This document shows positions 10,953-25,276 of a stretch of 64,000 bases of DNA, piece by piece. The notes beneath the pieces are model-generated. The model was given only the letters and a program-made list of their open reading frames with translations, searched no databases and was not told where the DNA came from. The DNA is taken from NCBI GenBank assembly GCA_028386065.3, contig JAKUCV010002361.1:62001-126000 (forward strand). Reading direction: 5' to 3'. Numbering within the stretch: the stretch's first letter is position 1; every line of letters starts with the position of its first letter. The position numbers were made by a program, and so were the translations under genes. Source of the stretch: Turnera subulata. Taxonomy: Eukaryota; Streptophyta; Magnoliopsida; Malpighiales; Passifloraceae.

Positions 10953-12688
10953 TTGATTGGAGAAGAAAAGAAAGATGAAGTTCAGAGCGCGCCAAAGGTA
11001 GACCTGAAACCATTACCATCTAAGCTACGTTATGCATTCTTAGGTCCCGACTCTACATATCCTGTTATCATTAATTCTGAGTTGAGTAAAGTAGAGGAGG
11101 AGATGTTACTTGATGTGCTTAGAAAGTATAGAAAAGCTGTTGGATATTCTGTTGAGGACTTAAAGGGAATTAGTCCTACATTCTGCATGCATCGAATTTT
11201 GCTTGAGGAAGGTAGCAAACCGAGCATTGAAAGTCAAAGGAGACTTAATAAGAATATGAAGGAAGTTGTGAAAAAGGATATTCTTAAGCTTCTTGATGCA
11301 GGGTTTTTTATATCCGATTTCTGATAGTGAATGGGTTGCCCCAGTTCACGTGGTACTGAAGAAAGGAGGACTGACAGTGGTCAAGAGCAAGGATGACGTG
11401 TTAATTCCTACGAGGACTGTTACAGGATGGACAATGTGTATTGATTATAGGAAGCTGAACAGTGCTACGTGCAAGGATCACTTTCCATTGCCGTTTATCG
11501 ATCAAATGCTTGAGTGACTGGCTAAGCATTCTTATTATTGCTATTTGGATGGATATTCGGGATTCTTTCAGATATCTATTCACCCGAATGATCAAGAGAA
11601 GACGACGTTCACTTGTCCGTATGGAACTTTTGCTTATTGACGGTTGCACAGCCACTTTTCAGAGATGCATGATGGCGATTTTCTCTGACTATATAGAGAA
11701 GATTATGGAGGTCTTCATGGATGACTTTTCCATCTAAGGGAAAACATTTGAGGATTGTTTATCTAACCTATCGAAGGTAGTTACAAGATGTGAGGAGACT
11801 AATTTGGTGCTTAATTGGGAAAAATGCCATTTTATGGTACAAGAAGGAATTGTTCTTGGATACTTAGTTTCCAAACGTGGGATTGAAGTAGACAAACCCA
11901 TGGTAGACGTGATAGAGACCTTACCTCCACCGAATCCAGTCAGGGCGATTCGCAGTTTTCTTGGACATGCCAGATTTTACAGAAGATTCATTAAGGATTT
12001 CTCAAAGGTAGCCAAACCTCTTACTAATCTCTTGAATAAAGATGTGCCTCTTGTCTTTGATGAACACTGCATGGAAGCATTCGACAAGCTCAAGAAGGAG
12101 CTGATTTCGGGACCCATCATTCAACCCCCTGATTATTCACTTCCATTCGAGATAACGTGTGATGCAAGCGACTATGCTGTAGGCGCAGTCTTAGGACAAC
12201 GCCGAGATGGGAAGATGCACGCCATTTATTACGCAAGCAAAACTCTAGATGATGCCCAAGTTAATTATGAAACTACGAAGAAGGAGTTATTAGCTGTTGT
12301 ATTCGCAATTGATAAGTTCAGGAGTTACCTTTTGGGTTCCAAGGTGATTGTTCACACAGACCACGCTGCGTTGAAGTATTTGCTCCAGAGGAAAGATGCG
12401 AAACCACGACTTCCTCGATGGATTCTTATGTTGCAAGAATTCGACCTAGAGATCAAGGACAAGAAAGGAACGAAGAATTTAGTTGCTGATCATTTATCAA
12501 GATTGCAATTGGAGAAAGACGGGAAGCAAGAAGAGGAGAAGCCGATTAATGACGCACTTCCGGACGATTACCTTGCCATGGTCAATGCGATTTCTACAAA
12601 GAGACCTTCTTGGTTTGCCGAGTTCGTTGATTATCTATATCGCATGGGATACATTCGAAGGATGAGAGCAATTATGAACATGTCCTGA
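10953..12688 (+). pseudogene. Athila reverse transcriptase-RNase H region (broken)
   Basis: The frame continues from the protease to about 11324, shifts near 11310, has a TGA near 11515, and shifts again near 11640 where about ten bases of the RT core are missing. RT landmarks are WVAPVHVVLKKGG, MCIDYRKLNSAT and the catalytic VFMDDFSI (the FMDD form usual in Athila). The last ORF (11804-12688) holds the end of RT (FLGHARFYRRFIKDF) and a classical RNase H (CDASDYAVGAVLG, HTDHAALKYLL). Coding sequence ends shortly after VADHLSRLQ; the expected integrase does not follow. Confidence 0.88.
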
Positions 12689-13864
12689 ATCAAGGTGATT
12701 TTCATGGAAGGCAATTCACCGAAAAGCTTCATGATCCACCATAACCGCCCTTCCATCCAGTCCAGTTAAGACGACAGTAAAGAAGCGCTGTGTGGGAGGC
12801 AACCCACAATTTAAGGTAGTTTAGTGTTTTTAGTCTTTTATTTTTATTAATTTTTTTTTTGTTTTTGAGTCTATGCAGATTGCAAAAAAGAAGGATTTTT
12901 TCGAGGAGAGATCAACTACATTGGAAGGGTCAAGACGAATTCTTCATCAAATTAAACAGAGAAGCTTTTCTTCAACTCAAACTTTTACTTTTCTGCGTAA
13001 TTTGTGTGATTATTTGCTTGAGTGCTTTGTTGGATTTTATTTGTTTTGATGCATTCATATACATTTAGCACTTACCCTTAAGTTTCGATGGCAAGCTCAT
13101 AACAAACTAGGCTAAATTAGAGGAGACAATTTTTAGGATTAGTTTTTAGGATTTTCTTTATTTTTCTAGCACCCTAGGATTTTTCATTTTTTCATAATTC
13201 ATTAAAAAGATAAGAAATAAAAAAATAGAAAAACACAAGAAAAATAGAAAAAACAAAAAAATTGGGTTTTTACGTACCATTGGTGCGTAAGAAGGACAAG
13301 TAGCGCACCAACGCGTAGGCCCGCGCGCCCCAGCCGACCCGCCAGTGCGCACCAACGTGAGACCAAGACGCACCCGCGGGCACGCCAACCAGCACCTGCA
13401 GGCACGCCAAACCGGACCAAAGTGCACCAAGGCACGCCGACACCAGCACCGACCAGAGAGCAGCAGAGGCAATTTTTGCCGACTCCAAAATTTTTTTCAA
13501 TCCATTTAGCTGCCGACTTTAGTGCTTTAAACCCACCAAAAATATATAGATTAGGATTAGGATTTAGTTTTTATTTTAATTTTTTTAGGGATTTTCTAAT
13601 CCTTGGAGAAATAGGATTCCTAGTACACACCCACTTTGAATACTAGTTTGAGGAGGATTCCTAGTACCCATAGGACTAGAAGTCGGCACCAACACCCCTT
13701 TTTCCACCGCCTCTAGAGCCTATAAATACACACCCATACACCCATATTTTTCCACACCAAAAACATTCAAGCTCTAGACATCCATACACCTGGTGCCAAT
13801 TTTACCCCCCGGTACCCTTTAGGTTTTTCTTTTCATCTCCTACCCTCTTTAGCCTTAGTTAAAG
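12689..13864 (+). other. Athila noncoding spacer between pol remnant and 3' ORF
   Basis: About 1.2 kb without a supported gene. Near 12786-12810 is GCTGTGTGGGAGGCAACCC, a motif common after pol in Athila-like elements. 13305-13450 is unusually GC-rich relative to its surroundings and ORFs there on either strand are low complexity. The right end carries a core promoter for the next ORF. Confidence 0.6.
13721..13728 (+). promoter_or_regulatory. TATA box upstream of the Athila 3' ORF
   Basis: CC-TATAAATACA lies 144 bp upstream of the ATG at 13865 and is followed by a C/A-rich leader typical of plant 5' UTRs. It suggests a separate transcript for the ORF. Inferred from position and consensus only. 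Confidence 0.5.
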
Positions 13865-14919
13865 ATGACTTTTCCCACAAACAACCCTTGCCGACCCAAC
13901 TTCACCATCACTGACCATACCCCGAGCTTTATGCCTATGCCTAAGTCTACCGAGTACAATCCGGGATGGATTTCTGAAGAGAATCGAGCTAGGTTTGACA
14001 AGCTGATTAGGAGACCTCTAATTCTTACGAGATACATTGATTTTGAGATGGTTGAATCTTACACTCTTGAGGAGCCGATTGGCATGTACCTTGCCAACAT
14101 AGGACTAGTCGATTTTTGCAAGATTAAGGAGCCGTCATACGAGGAGCTTACTTATGAGTTTCTTGCTACTTTTGGGTATGACGTGGATCTCAAGGACATT
14201 CATGATCCCGGCTATGTCAAGTTTCGGCTTACAAGGAAAGACTATGTGATGAGCTTAATTGATTTCAACAAGATTTTTGGTTTTGATGCCGAAGGATGGC
14301 GAGTTCCTAGCTGTGGCTTTAACGCAAGTGTCATGTGGAAAACACTTTGCAGTACTTCATATGCGCACTTCAAAGGCTTGGCTAATGACTTGTGCATTAA
14401 GGACAATGCATTGAGATATTTACACAGAGTTTTGGCACACTCTTTCTTTGGAAGAACCAAAGATGCACACAAGGTGCAATGTGATGAGCTTTTTGTACTC
14501 TTTTACATGGTACACGGGTACAAACTCAATGGAGGACTTTGGTTGCTGCAAAATTTTGCTCATATTTGCAAAGGAGAAGGCGAGATAGCATGTGGAGGGC
14601 TGATCACTCATATCGCGAAATTCTTAGGAATTAACCTAGATCTCTACACTTTAACCCCTTCCAACCCCGCACTTGAGACTGTGCATAAGCATGTAGCCGC
14701 TGTAATGGCCTTAGAAATCCATGAACCCATTGATCCATATCCTTTTAGTGATGAAGAAGAGGTTGATGAGGAATGCTTTTGTGTTAGCACACAACCGATC
14801 CACCGTAAGCCACCATCGTCTACATCATCCGTGGAGACCGATTCCTCTAACATCTTCGACTTTCTCATGGAATGGGAAGCTCAAGTCGATGGCATCGCCA
14901 ATCTCAACAAGACCACCAG
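13865..14919 (+). pseudogene. Athila-type 3' ORF, first part (split by an insertion)
   Basis: The frame is open from ATG 13865 to the insertion point at 14919. Removing the element 14920-21381 and one copy of the ACCAG duplication restores one uninterrupted frame to a TAG at 21511-21513, 393 residues in all. Visible features: MTFPTNNPCRPNF at the N-terminus, a central region (YLANIGLVDF, YEFLATFGYDVDL, FRLTRKDYVMSLIDF) resembling ATHILA ORF-1-family proteins, a long helical-looking middle, an acidic stretch (DEEEVDEE) and a Ser/Thr-rich segment. No obvious signal peptide or membrane segment is seen, so an envelope role is not supported by this sequence; the position after pol is that of the env-like ORF of Athila. 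Function unknown. Confidence 0.75.
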
Positions 14920-16320
14920 TGAAACACCTGTGTCCCAATTTATTAATATAAAATATAATTTAAATATAAAATGACTAAATGGCCCTTATCATTCCCGGGA
15001 CACGAAAATCATCAACAACATGATCAACATTTAATCAAATAATAAATAATACAATGGAATCAAGTACGCAACGGAAAACAAAAATACATAGCAACATGCA
15101 TGGAATGAACCCTATGGATCCGACCCGAGGAGAGGATAACGCCGCCACCTGCTGATATGCATCATTGCTCAATGAGCCGTTAACCTGAAAAAGACTGTGA
15201 GGGGGTGAGACCAACCACTGTCTCATCGTAAACAAATAAACCAGTGTATACAAATACAAATCAACTACAGGTACACCGGCATCAGGCAACAGCAACCACA
15301 ATGCACAAACAGGTCACAAAGAACAAAACAAGTCATCATCAGACTTCAAACCAACACTGATCTTTAATCACTTAATTATCGTTGTACATTATTGTTATTA
15401 GGGTTGAATGTTTTATTAGGGCCCTCTACTGTGTACGTCGAGCTCGGTCCCATCTGATCAGACAACCAGGGCATAAGCCCATATACAACCAGGGCTCAAG
15501 CCCAAATATCATCAAAGAGAGGAGAGATAGACAGAGAGAAAGAGGGAGGCAGAAAGGGGGAGGTAGAAAGAGGGAGGTAGAACCGGCCATAACAGACCCA
15601 TATGCTAAACCGCATATAACATGCTAAACCGCATGAAATCCCGAGGGGTATCACTTCCCGCTCGAACCAACCGGTCAACAGCCCCACAGTAGAATTATTA
15701 CTGTATGTTATTATCAATTATGCTTAAAAAGTTGTGCCATACGTTATGATCAACAGGATTGTGTGGTTTTAATATCTTTTCCTCAAGTCCGGGCCTTCAG
15801 CCCTCAAGTCACCACACGAACTACAAAGTCACATATCATTTCTTAATCATAACAACATATCAAGCTCAACTAGCATACCATATCCTATAGGCTCACAGTT
15901 CACATAATTAGGCACTCAACAACAAAGATATCATCATCATGATACACCGTGCAACAACAACATCAACACGACAGGCATACACACATACAACTACAAATGC
16001 CAAACAAATGTTATCACTTAATGAACCACAACAAATAACCGAGTATTGTAGGCAGTACGCATACAAAGGTTTATATGTCCTCACCTAAAACCATCTAGAA
16101 GTTAGCACTCCATCCGGGTACTCCTCAAGTACATCCAGTGCCTAAACATGTAGTCACATGTTCCACTTATATATTCATTCAAAAGATAAAAGATGCAAGC
16201 ATGCTGTGTACGTACTTATATAAACTCATTGTTTTATGTCCTCAAAAAGACACAGGAAACTAAAAGGCTAAGCCGTATTATTTTTTTATAAAACTCACAT
16301 TTGAAAGCTTGATACCAAAC
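14920..16320 (-). repeat. Left LTR portion of the chromovirus-like element
   Basis: Nearly identical by eye to 18116-19497, sharing the AGAGAGG pyrimidine/purine tract region (about 15515-15590) and the same terminal sequence. After GATACCAAACTA near 16320 the two copies diverge completely, so the distal part of this LTR has been replaced or comes from another subfamily. Confidence 0.8.
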
Positions 16321-17345
16321 TATTAAGCATATCCTCAGGTAACAGAACCCCAAAATCGTTACCTAAGTAACAAGATCATCACTCACATAGTGAATATTTC
16401 AAGACCAAAAACCCATAATCTATTTCATGTTCTGAACCTCAAAGTACTCCCTTTCTGGTACACCAATTCCACCAAAATAGTATATATCCCGGATCATACC
16501 TTAGGAACTAGAACCCGATCATTACCGAAGTACCATAATTATAATTCCATACTTTGGATTCCCCAACACCCAAACATTTCTGCATAACTCATACTTATAA
16601 ATCTATTCCTCAACCATAATTACCACGACCATCACATCGCTTTTGTTAAAGAACCCAAATATTACAAGTTCATTCCAACACTTACCCTATCATACTCCAA
16701 AAATTTAACTCACATCGCCCAAAACAAGCTCACAAATCCAGCCTTATGACTCAAACATCATCAATATCCACAAGAGATGAGTAAACCTAAACCTCAACAT
16801 GAGTAGTATAATCAAAACTCCCAATTACATCACTGTTAAAAGTCAAACTTCAATATGAACACACTATCGATATCTTCAACCTGCATATAAGCGATAACTT
16901 CAACAACCATTCATGATCCAAACTTTTTAATCATAAACACCATCAATACCTTAAATCTCAACCAAGTTAAGAACCTCAGGTATTGTTGAAAGACATCTCC
17001 CCAAAAATACCATTAGATCAACCTCAAATCAATTCGAGAAGTTATCAACTCGAAAAAGATTAAATCCATACAATCATTTCACAAGTAAACTCAAACCCTC
17101 GAGCTCAGTAAATAAGACCACAAACAACATGATCACCAAGATCACAAGAATTCAAATCCAGAAGTATCACATAAGATCATCTCCTGACAGAATTAACATC
17201 CGAGCTCGGATCGATGGCTCTTACTTGTATTGGCCAGTTCCACACAGACAAAAGACACAAGCAAAGAGTAAGGAGTCTACACCGACTCTGACAAAACAAT
17301 GGATATTCCCCAAAATAAACTTTGGTACAGCCAAGCCATAAAGGC
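16321..17345. other. AT-rich segment of unknown origin between LTR pieces
   Basis: No gene or domain seen. It occupies the place of the distal part of the left LTR but does not resemble the corresponding part of the right LTR (19500-21381). It could be an LTR segment of another subfamily or captured DNA. Confidence 0.4.
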
Positions 17346-17531
17346 AAACGTGTCATTTCAACGACAATACCGGGTCACTCTGACCCTCAGTAGGTGTGTG
17401 TCCTCCACCGGATCCATAATACGACTCACTATATGAATGCATATGACAATGCAATAGACGACCCAAAAAGAGCAGACTTATGCATATAAGAGCATAAAAC
17501 ATACGAACACATCCCGAAGGAACTACCGCCT

Positions 17532-17544
17532 GCTCCGCTACCAA
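17532..17544 (-). other. iMet-type primer binding site after a second LTR end
   Basis: On the minus strand TTGGTAGCGGAGC directly follows an LTR-like end (GGGACATTTCA, ending at 17546). This is a second LTR/PBS junction inside the element, separate from that at 18101-18116, showing that parts of two elements are joined. Confidence 0.65.
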
Positions 17545-17633
17545 CTGAAATGTCCCAGCTTGTCGACTGTCACTACAGACCAACATGGGACCTTTCCAAC
17601 ATGCTTTGTCCTCACTTGCACGTTTCCGGGGAA

Positions 17634-17698
17634 AACTTCCCAAGAGGTCACCCATCCTAGAATTGCTCCAAGTCAAGCACGTTTAACTTTGGATTTTT
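17634..17698 (-). repeat. 5S-rRNA-like segment within an LTR-like block
   Basis: On the minus strand AAGTTAAACGTGCTTG is followed, after about 15 bp, by CTAGGATGGGTGACCTCTTG and GGAAG. This matches the 3' half of plant 5S rRNA, including the A box and C box of its internal Pol III promoter, with scattered substitutions. The same arrangement is known from Cassandra-type TRIM LTRs, which carry 5S-derived sequence. It is not a functional 5S gene: the 5' third is missing. Confidence 0.75.
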
Positions 17699-17756
17699 TC
17701 TAGAATGAGCATCGAAAATGTAGGTGCACCTTGTTGATATAGTTAGTACCCATCAA

Positions 17757-17870
17757 ATCGTTTAAGCTACTCTCAATTGTACAGTCCCATACCTGTACAA
17801 CCTCGAAATCGCTTCATTTGAGCTATTCTTAATTATACAGTCCTATACCCGTATAAATATGAAATCGCCC
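17757..17870. repeat. Two-copy tandem repeat, about 57 bp
   Basis: Two diverged units each containing AATTRTACAGTCC(T/C)ATACC and ending GAAATCG (about 17757-17812 and 17813-17870). They lie beside the 5S-like segment in the same LTR-like block. Confidence 0.6.
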
Positions 17871-18100
17871 CAACTATGCAGCCCCATCCCCACACAGTCT
17901 CAGGATCTCTGCTATTCCAGTGTGGATTCGGTTCATTCCTGTACCCCTCCTTCTAGAAGCCAGCCAGAAGCCGCTCCTTGTCCATGCTCATCCCGGCACC
18001 GGCGTACACTTCCAGCCCTCATAGACCCCTGGGTGTCACAGGCCCACCAGCTTCCGCTAGGTTCGTCCCCGAACCCTGCACCGTACTACGGCGGTTCTGG

Positions 18101-18114
18101 AGCTCCGCTACCAA
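18101..18114 (-). other. iMet-type primer binding site of the chromovirus-like element
   Basis: Minus-strand TTGGTAGCGGAGCT, one base from the LTR end at 18116. It resembles the plant initiator-tRNA PBS (TGGTATCAGAGC) with substitutions. Confidence 0.7.
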
Positions 18115-18115
18115 C

Positions 18116-21381
<3,266 letters not shown>

Positions 21382-21386
21382 ACCAG

Positions 21387-21513
21387 CGAATTACTCTCTC
21401 AAATGGATAAGTTGGTTGACATTGTCGTGTGCAATAAATTGGATGAACAAGAGAAGACCATCGCAGAACTTAGGAAGAAGCTAAAGAACATAGAAAACAA
21501 ACTTGCCGAGTAG
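21387..21513 (+). pseudogene. Athila-type 3' ORF, C-terminal part
   Basis: This piece continues the frame of 13865-14919 across the nested insertion and ends at TAG 21511-21513. It encodes a Leu/Ile heptad pattern rich in Glu and Lys (KTIAELRKKLKNIENKLAE), i.e. a predicted C-terminal coiled coil that suggests oligomerisation. The exact frame match on the two sides of the duplicated ACCAG shows that the ORF was intact when the insertion happened. Confidence 0.8.
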
Positions 21514-23428
21514 TTTCATTCATTATCATTCTATGTGTTGTATTTTTATTGCTTTATGTCTTTACTTTTATAGGATACAGTATATGCTAGTCATCCTCGT
21601 GGCAATTTAAATTTCATGTCAAATGTGTTTAATTTTGGTGTCATGAACAGCTAGTCGCAATGCAATTTCGATTTCTCTATCTCTCTTATGGTTGATTCTT
21701 ACTTTCTCTCTTACTTGGATTATCTTTTGTTATGTGCTATACATGTTTCAATCTAAGTTTGAGGAGAGTGCTTCTCCTATGTGCCTATCTTTTTATCCTT
21801 TGTTTCTTTTCTTTCTTGACAATGACGACATTGTCCGATTTAAGTTTGAGGAGGGGGAACAAATTTCCTTGCAATTTGTTTGTTTTTGTTTGTTTCGTGT
21901 CAATAAAGAGCATGTTTTTGACTTTAATATATTGAATATGCATATTTTTGATTCTAGATTACTTAGTAAAAAGCTATTTTTTTTTCAAATTTGTTTTTCC
22001 AATTTCCTTTTTCAAATAAAATTTTTCAAAAAAATCAACAAAAAAATAAAAATTTTGGAAAATACAAAAAAGATTTTTCTTTGTTTTTCAAACTATTTTC
22101 AAGCCTACCATTCTATGAACAAGACGTTTTTGTTGATGGATAACCAAGAGAGTTACTTTGAATTTTTGAAATCTTTTTCTTTTAGATGCAAGAAGTTTGA
22201 TTTTTTATTGATCATGTGTTCATACTTAGTTATGATGAATTCATGCAAGTTCTAGCATTCTTTGCCTAGCATTTTTCGACACCCTATGCATTATTTTTCA
22301 AATTTTTGACGTCAACATATATGTCCCAGAACAAGTTTTCAGAACTTTTCAAAGCGAATTTTTCTTATAGATGCTCAATGAAAGAGATGATTTAGGCATT
22401 TTTTGTTTAAACCAACCAGCCAATAAAAAGCCTACCCTTTATCATTATCCCTTGTTTAACCCCTTTGAGCTTAAATTATGGTAGCTAACTTTTCTTTCTT
22501 TACCCACATTTAGGCACCTTTAACTCTTTGAAGCCTTATAGCTACCATTATTTTCTTTCATTATCCATACCCTATTTTTCAAAGTTTCTTAAGAGATTTT
22601 TGTCCTATGTTTTTATCAAGATTCTTTCTATGATAAATGCAATTGTACCGTATCTTTTCACTTCCAAGAAGATCTATGCATTGAAGATGTTTGCACTTTC
22701 AATTGTTTCAAGTATGTTATGGAAAGTCGAGCGCATTCAAAAAAAAAAAAGAAGAAGAAAAGAAAATCGACAAACTCGATTCAAAAAAAGAAAAGAAAAA
22801 ATTCAGAAAGGAAAAAATTCAAAAAAGAGATGAGAAACTGCGCAATCAATGGTTCCTGAAACAAGTTGAATTTTTTTTGATGATCACATGATGGATGTTA
22901 TTTCAAGACTTGCACTTTGAGAATTCTTTTCAATTTCTTGATAATGCAAATTACAATCTTTTCTTAAGTGAATTTTTGAACTTTGATATCCCTATACACC
23001 TTTTCTTTGATCAACCTTTACACAAGACCCCATTACAACCCTTTGTAAAGTCCTATTGATCTTTTTGAGAGTGTTTACTTATAATAGTGGAGTTAAGTTC
23101 TGGAATTTGCCTATGGGACTAGTTTTTCAAATTTTCATGACGTCAATTCATTCTTACATGCATATGGGAAGTTGATTTTTGCTAAGTAATTTGTGTGAAA
23201 GCTTGTACGGGTAAGTCTGACTGTGGCATGGATGCTTTTTCATGAGATTTTCTTTCTTTCTTGGCATTTGTTCTTAAATGTTTTTCGTAAGCTCTTGGTG
23301 ATTATCTTGGAAGTCTTGATATGATTTTTTTTTTGATTGTGTGATTTGGTGGGGATTTTCAAAATCCTCATTTGGTTTATTTTGTTTTATTTGCTTGAGG
23401 ACAAGCAAAGTTTAAGTTTGAGGAGATT
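21514..23428 (+). other. Athila noncoding 3' region with repeated PPT-like tracts
   Basis: An AT-rich region with no supported gene; a Phe-rich ORF at 21692-22255 is a product of T-rich sequence. Three copies of the purine tract AAGTTTGAGGAG occur at about 21751, 21841 and 23414. The last, followed by ATT, abuts the 3' LTR and is the probable polypurine tract. GCTTGAGGACAAGCAAAG precedes it, a phrase typical of Athila elements. Confidence 0.7.
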
Positions 23429-25271
23429 TGATAACTTCTAAATGTTAGTGTTTTTATGATGGTTTTGAATGGCTTTTACTATGTTTTCTGTGTCGATAAT
23501 GTGTATAATCTGTATATTATTGTGTGTTTTCATGAATTGTGTCAATTAGTACTTCAATTTTGCTAATTAAGTTTTTTTATCAGGAATTTATCGTTTTTAT
23601 TGAAGAATGGAAGCTTTTTAGCCAAGTTTGGAAACCAGGCCCAATTTAGGAAACGTTCTGCAGTGAGCATAGCAGACTATTTTGATGATTTCGGGAGTTC
23701 TAGTCATTGAAATTAAGTGAGACCAATTGAAGACGAAACTAGACCTCCAGAGATTTCTATGGATTAAATTGCATAATTTTTGGACGTGTCTACAAGGAGC
23801 AGTAATTATTTTAATCCAGCCCAGGATGCAGATTTTTCTATGCCGACCCAGGCCCAGTGTTTTGGCGATATCTTGAGGTACATAAGTCTAATTGATGAGT
23901 TCTTTTTGTGGAAAGAAATCTGAGAGAATTGTCTACAACTTTGTAGAGGAGCCCAACGCCCAGTTCGGACGTCTTCTAGGAGTTAAGTGGCGTGCAATGT
24001 TTGGGTCAGAAAATAGGCAAAAGTCCAACTTGGACCGCAAGCCAAGAATTCAATTTTCATTCAAAGTAGGAGAGCCCCACCGACTTCCAGCAGCTAAAGA
24101 TAGTATAAAAGGACCCCCTAGGTTGACATATTTAGGAGGAAGAAGTCAGAGGGCGAAGCTCTGGCGAATTGGTTAGTTATTAGGTCACACACACTTGTAG
24201 GGTTAGGGTTTTTACTCTTTTGGATCCTCTAGGTGGTGCCGAATTCTTTATCCAATTTCAAAGGGTATTCCCCACAACAATTCAACATTTTTCCAGCAAG
24301 ATTTGAAGGTTTAAAGTCACAGAATCACCAGTCCAATTGCAGCAGAAGTCATCATCAGAGGAGCACAAGTCGACGCCATCATCACCAACACAAATCGGCT
24401 ACCCGACTTCACTACTTTCTCTTTTATTCGATTTTCTTTCCGTTTAATTGTTTACTTGATGAATTCTTGTGAGATTTTGATGATTTGCTATTTTATTAGG
24501 ATGAACTAATTCACTAATCTAGGATTAGGGATGTAGCCAATTACTTCTATGGTTTTATTATATATGGTTTGATGTTTATTCAATTGATTGTGTTGATTGT
24601 TCAATCTATGTGTGCTGAATTTATTATTTACTTTGTATTGATTCTTATTGATTGCAACATGCGAGAGCTGCATGATTTATGTGATGATACCTAGAAGAAC
24701 ATAGATTGATTGATGCTAAAATATGCGAGAGCTGATAGTTTCTTAGGGTTTGAATGATTGTTTCGTGCTTAATGAGTTTAGTATTGATGCTAGGCTATGC
24801 GAGAGCTAGGTAGTAATCTTTGCTGAATATTTGATTCAACATGCGAGAGCTGAGGATTAAGACATTAGAAACAATTTCCCATAATCACACATCAATAGGA
24901 GATATCGATTCCATGCATAATAAACCTAGATAGTAATTGTGTGAATCCCGATTTCCTAGATTGCTTTAGATATTGATAGAACTTCAGTTTAAATTAAGTC
25001 TGCAATTTTATTTGTTTTTCTTCTAGCCTAGTCGACATCAACCTACACCATCTATTATTTGATTTGCCTAGATAATCGTAAGTTGTGACATTAGGTAGTA
25101 CTTATTTCCCTTGTTCTGTGGATCGACCTTGAATAGACTACTACACTACATAGTACACTGTGCGCTTGCAGTTAACAATCGTTGCATTTACTCGTGAGTT
25201 ATTTGTGTGTCGTGTTGTGAATTGATCAAAATTTTAAATTTGAAAAAGTCACGCGTAAATAAAATGCATCA
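23429..25271 (+). repeat. Athila 3' LTR
   Basis: 1843 bp, matching 4907-6799 throughout. TATAAAAGG at 24104-24112. It lacks the 78-bp tandem duplication of the 5' LTR and has about 28 extra bases near 24687. Substitutions are scattered, so the insertion is not recent. It is followed by the TCCAT target duplication. Confidence 0.93.
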
Positions 25272-25276
25272 TCCAT

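Noticed and set aside
13865..14919. Envelope glycoprotein
   Set aside because: The position is env-like, but I see no signal peptide, transmembrane segment or furin-type site in the ORF; it was kept as an Athila ORF of unknown function.
17353..17676. 107-codon minus ORF near the 5S-like block
   Set aside because: It spans an LTR end, a PBS and the 5S-like segment, so it crosses functional boundaries; an incidental frame.
17634..17698. Genuine 5S rRNA gene
   Set aside because: Only the 3' half is present, with substitutions and no 5' end or terminator; it is embedded next to an LTR end and PBS.
21692..22255. 187-codon Phe-rich ORF
   Set aside because: T-rich noncoding region between the Athila 3' ORF and LTR; composition explains the open frame, and there are no domains.
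23892..24176. 94-codon ORF in the Athila 3' LTR
   Set aside because: It overlaps the TATA box of the LTR and is not open in the 5' LTR copy.
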